The notes under the pieces were generated by a model. The model did no database searches and had not been told where the DNA came from. It saw only the letters and a program-made list of their open reading frames with translations. The translations under genes were made by a program, and so were the position numbers. From Acidimicrobiales bacterium (lineage in GTDB: Bacteria > Actinomycetota > Acidimicrobiia > Acidimicrobiales > SZUA-35), in contig JABDJU010000365.1 of NCBI GenBank assembly GCA_013003325.1, forward strand, positions 1-7,213: DNA of 7,213 bases, read 5' to 3'. Positions 5,824 through 7,213 of this stretch are shown in pieces; within the stretch, counting starts at the first letter, position 1; the number at the start of each line of letters is the position of its first letter.

Positions 5824-6692
5824 CCGGCCGCTTCGCCCCCAGCCCGACCGGCGATCTCCACGTCGGCAACCTCCGCACGGCGCTGGCGTCGTGGTTCGAC
5901 GCCCGCGAGCGCGGCGGGGCATGGCTGGTGAGATTCGAAGACCTCGACGGGGCGGTCTCCGACCGCGCCACCGGAGCCCGCCAGCTCGACTCGCTCGCCG
6001 CTCTCGGCATGGATCCCGACCAGGAGCCGTTGTGGCAGTCCGACCATCTCGATCGGTACCGGGAGGCGATCGACGCCCTCGTGACCGACGACCGCACCTA
6101 CCCGTGCTTCTGTACCAGGCGAGAGATCCGAGAGGCAGCTTCCGCGCCCCACGGACCGCCCCAGGGCATGTATCCGGGCATCTGTACCAATCTGTCCACC
6201 GCCGACCGCGAGCGACGGGCCGGCGACCGACCGGCCGCTCTGCGGTTCCGGTCCGCGGGAGCCGAGGTGGTCTTCGACGACCGGAACAACGGCCCGCAGG
6301 AGTTCGTGGTCGACGACTTCGTGGTCCGCCGCAACGATGGCGTCCCGGCCTACAACCTGGTGGTCGTAGTCGACGACGCCGCCCAGGGGGTCACCACGGT
6401 GGTGCGGGCCGATGATCTGTTGTCGTCGACGGCCCGGCAAATCCTCCTCGCCGAGGCGCTCGACCTCGGCCGGTTCACCTACGCTCATGTGCCGCTGGTG
6501 GTGAACCGGACCGGCGATCGGCTGACCAAGCGTGACGGCGCCATGACCCTGCCCCAGATCGCCGAGTTCGGGTGGTCCGCGGCCGACCTCAAAGCCTGGA
6601 TTCTCGACTCGATGGGTTTGGGACCGAACGATCCGTGGTCGTCGAGGCGCCACCCTTCCGACTGGTTCAACGTGTGGACCCCGCCGGGCTAG
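5820..6692 (+). CDS. gluQ: Glutamyl-Q tRNA(Asp) synthetase
   Basis: This 290-residue cytoplasmic enzyme is predicted to activate glutamate with ATP and attach it to the queuosine at position 34 of tRNA(Asp). It is the catalytic half of a glutamyl-tRNA synthetase without the anticodon-binding domain. Seen in the sequence: FAPSPTGDLHVGNLRTAL (5-22) containing the HIGH-like HVGN, the zinc site C96-x-C98 with Y118-x3-C122 that marks GluQ-type enzymes, DGVPAYNLVVVVDD (173-186), RADDLLSSTARQ (196-207), and a KMSKS-like LTKRD (235-239). Length is close to the E. coli protein of about 300, so this is the full paralog and not a broken gltX. Start GTG 5820 overlaps the preceding stop in GTGA, implying coupling. 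Its presence implies that the organism makes or salvages queuosine; no queuosine genes are in the window. Its stop is 6 bp from the convergent ProA-like gene's stop. Confidence 0.9.
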   Translation: MTGRFAPSPTGDLHVGNLRTALASWFDARERGGAWLVRFEDLDGAVSDRATGARQLDSLAALGMDPDQEPLWQSDHLDRYREAIDALVTDDRTYPCFCTRREIREAASAPHGPPQGMYPGICTNLSTADRERRAGDRPAALRFRSAGAEVVFDDRNNGPQEFVVDDFVVRRNDGVPAYNLVVVVDDAAQGVTTVVRADDLLSSTARQILLAEALDLGRFTYAHVPLVVNRTGDRLTKRDGAMTLPQIAEFGWSAADLKAWILDSMGLGPNDPWSSRRHPSDWFNVWTPPG

Positions 6693-6698
6693 CCGGAT

Positions 6699-7213
6699 TC
6701 AGCGCCGCAGGTTGGAGTCGTCCTGGGTGGCCCGGGTTCTCACGGTGAACACACTGGCCCCGCTGAGCACGCCGCCGCGAGCGAACAGCCGGCCGAACTG
6801 CCAGTTGGACAGGCCGAGTTCGGGTTGGTTCAGGGCGTACTGACCGTCGACCCACCGGGTGAATCCGTCACCGACGAAGGGCGAATCGACCGCTGCGAAG
6901 AAGGCGTCCTGTTCGGCCCGGTCGTCGCTCACCAACGAAGCGGCGAATCGGGGCGACATGCCGTTGAACAGCTCGACCGCCTGATCGACCGACTCGACCG
7001 CTACCAGAGTGATCTCGGGCGACTTTTCCCATTCCCACTCGACCCCCAGGTCGGCGACATCGATCGACTCAGCCCTCGGCTCGATGACCGGGCCCTCGCT
7101 GCGGTCGATCTTCACCTCCTCGGTGAACCATGCCTCGGGGACCGCCGACTCTGCGCCAGCGACCACGTGCACCTTCGGTTCGGTTTCGAGCGCGTCGGCA
7201 GCCGCCTTCAGTC
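6699..7213 (-). CDS. Divergent gamma-glutamyl-phosphate-reductase-like (ProA-like) dehydrogenase, C-terminal part
   Basis: The reading frame is open from the right edge to TGA at 6699; the true start lies outside the window. About 171 codons are seen, corresponding to the C-terminal third of ProA-type aldehyde dehydrogenases, which reduce glutamyl 5-phosphate to the semialdehyde in proline synthesis using NADPH. Family-like features, in order, are a 'DLGVEWEWEKSPEITLVAV' strand region, VDQAVELFNGMSPRFAASLV (compare 'DEAIxHINxYGSxHSxAIVT'), AEQDAFFAAVDSPFVGDGFT (compare 'FLxxVDSAxVYxNASTRF'), and FARGGVLSGASVFTVRTRATQ (compare 'HARGPMGLEELTTYKYVVxGxGQ'). The usual 'GGEFGLGAEIGIST' is replaced by DGQYALNQPELGLSNW, and there is a roughly 3-residue insertion after it. 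It is therefore either a divergent ProA or a related paralog; the catalytic cysteine region is outside the window. It is convergent with gluQ with 6 bp between stops. Confidence 0.68.
   Translation of the reverse strand, partial: LKAAADALETEPKVHVVAGAESAVPEAWFTEEVKIDRSEGPVIEPRAESIDVADLGVEWEWEKSPEITLVAVESVDQAVELFNGMSPRFAASLVSDDRAEQDAFFAAVDSPFVGDGFTRWVDGQYALNQPELGLSNWQFGRLFARGGVLSGASVFTVRTRATQDDSNLRR

Noticed and set aside
5005..5922. Long minus-strand open frame opposite the OpuAC-like gene
   Set aside because: It is antisense to a gene with clear family motifs, has Arg/Gly/His-rich shadow composition, and resembles no known protein. The same holds for the minus-strand frame at 5667-6653 opposite gluQ.
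5820..6692. Possibility that this is a truncated glutamyl-tRNA synthetase (gltX) pseudogene
   Set aside because: The C-x-C, Y-x3-C zinc site and a length of about 290 residues without frameshift match intact GluQ-type enzymes.
6687..6694. GGCTAGCC palindrome at the end of gluQ, considered as a terminator
   Set aside because: It is a short self-complementary 8-mer with no loop and no U-tract, overlapping the stop codon. It does not look like an intrinsic terminator.

Overview
This 7.2 kb window has the high GC content, tight gene packing and codon use of a chromosomal region from an actinobacterium. The class Acidimicrobiia or a relative is my guess from overall flavour only; nothing in the sequence proves it. 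There is no sign of phage, insertion sequence, CRISPR array, RNA gene or foreign base composition. No stretch of more than about 300 bases lacks a gene.

Left part (1-2490): a long TetR-like regulator runs off the left edge on the minus strand. It diverges from a THUMP-domain class I SAM-dependent RNA methyltransferase (RlmL-like) on the plus strand. The 141 bp between them carries a candidate minus-strand -10 hexamer and a perfect TTGGG-N4-CCCAA palindrome that could be an operator. The methyltransferase ends tail to tail, with an 18 bp overlap, against a small minus-strand META/HslJ-like lipoprotein.

Central part (2489-6692): four tightly coupled plus-strand genes form a probable operon. 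They are a shortened SsnA-like amidohydrolase whose metal-binding residues look degenerate, a DUF445 membrane protein, an OpuAC-type (osmoprotectant) substrate-binding lipoprotein with no permease or ATPase beside it, and a glutamyl-Q tRNA(Asp) synthetase. The junctions are TAG-ATG with no gap, TGATG with a 1-nt overlap, and GTGA with a 4-nt overlap. The first gene's start codon overlaps the start codon of the divergent lipoprotein in a shared CATG.

Right part (6699-7213): the C-terminal part of a divergent gamma-glutamyl-phosphate-reductase-like (ProA-like) dehydrogenase lies on the minus strand, converging on the synthetase gene with only 6 bp between the stops.

The operon does not spell out a known pathway. 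It mixes tRNA modification (glutamylation of queuosine), envelope proteins and a likely pseudo-amidohydrolase. The most unusual item is that amidohydrolase: an SsnA-type fold signature in which two predicted metal-ligand histidines are Arg and Lys and the usual N-terminal beta-sandwich strands are replaced by a Pro/Ala-rich segment.
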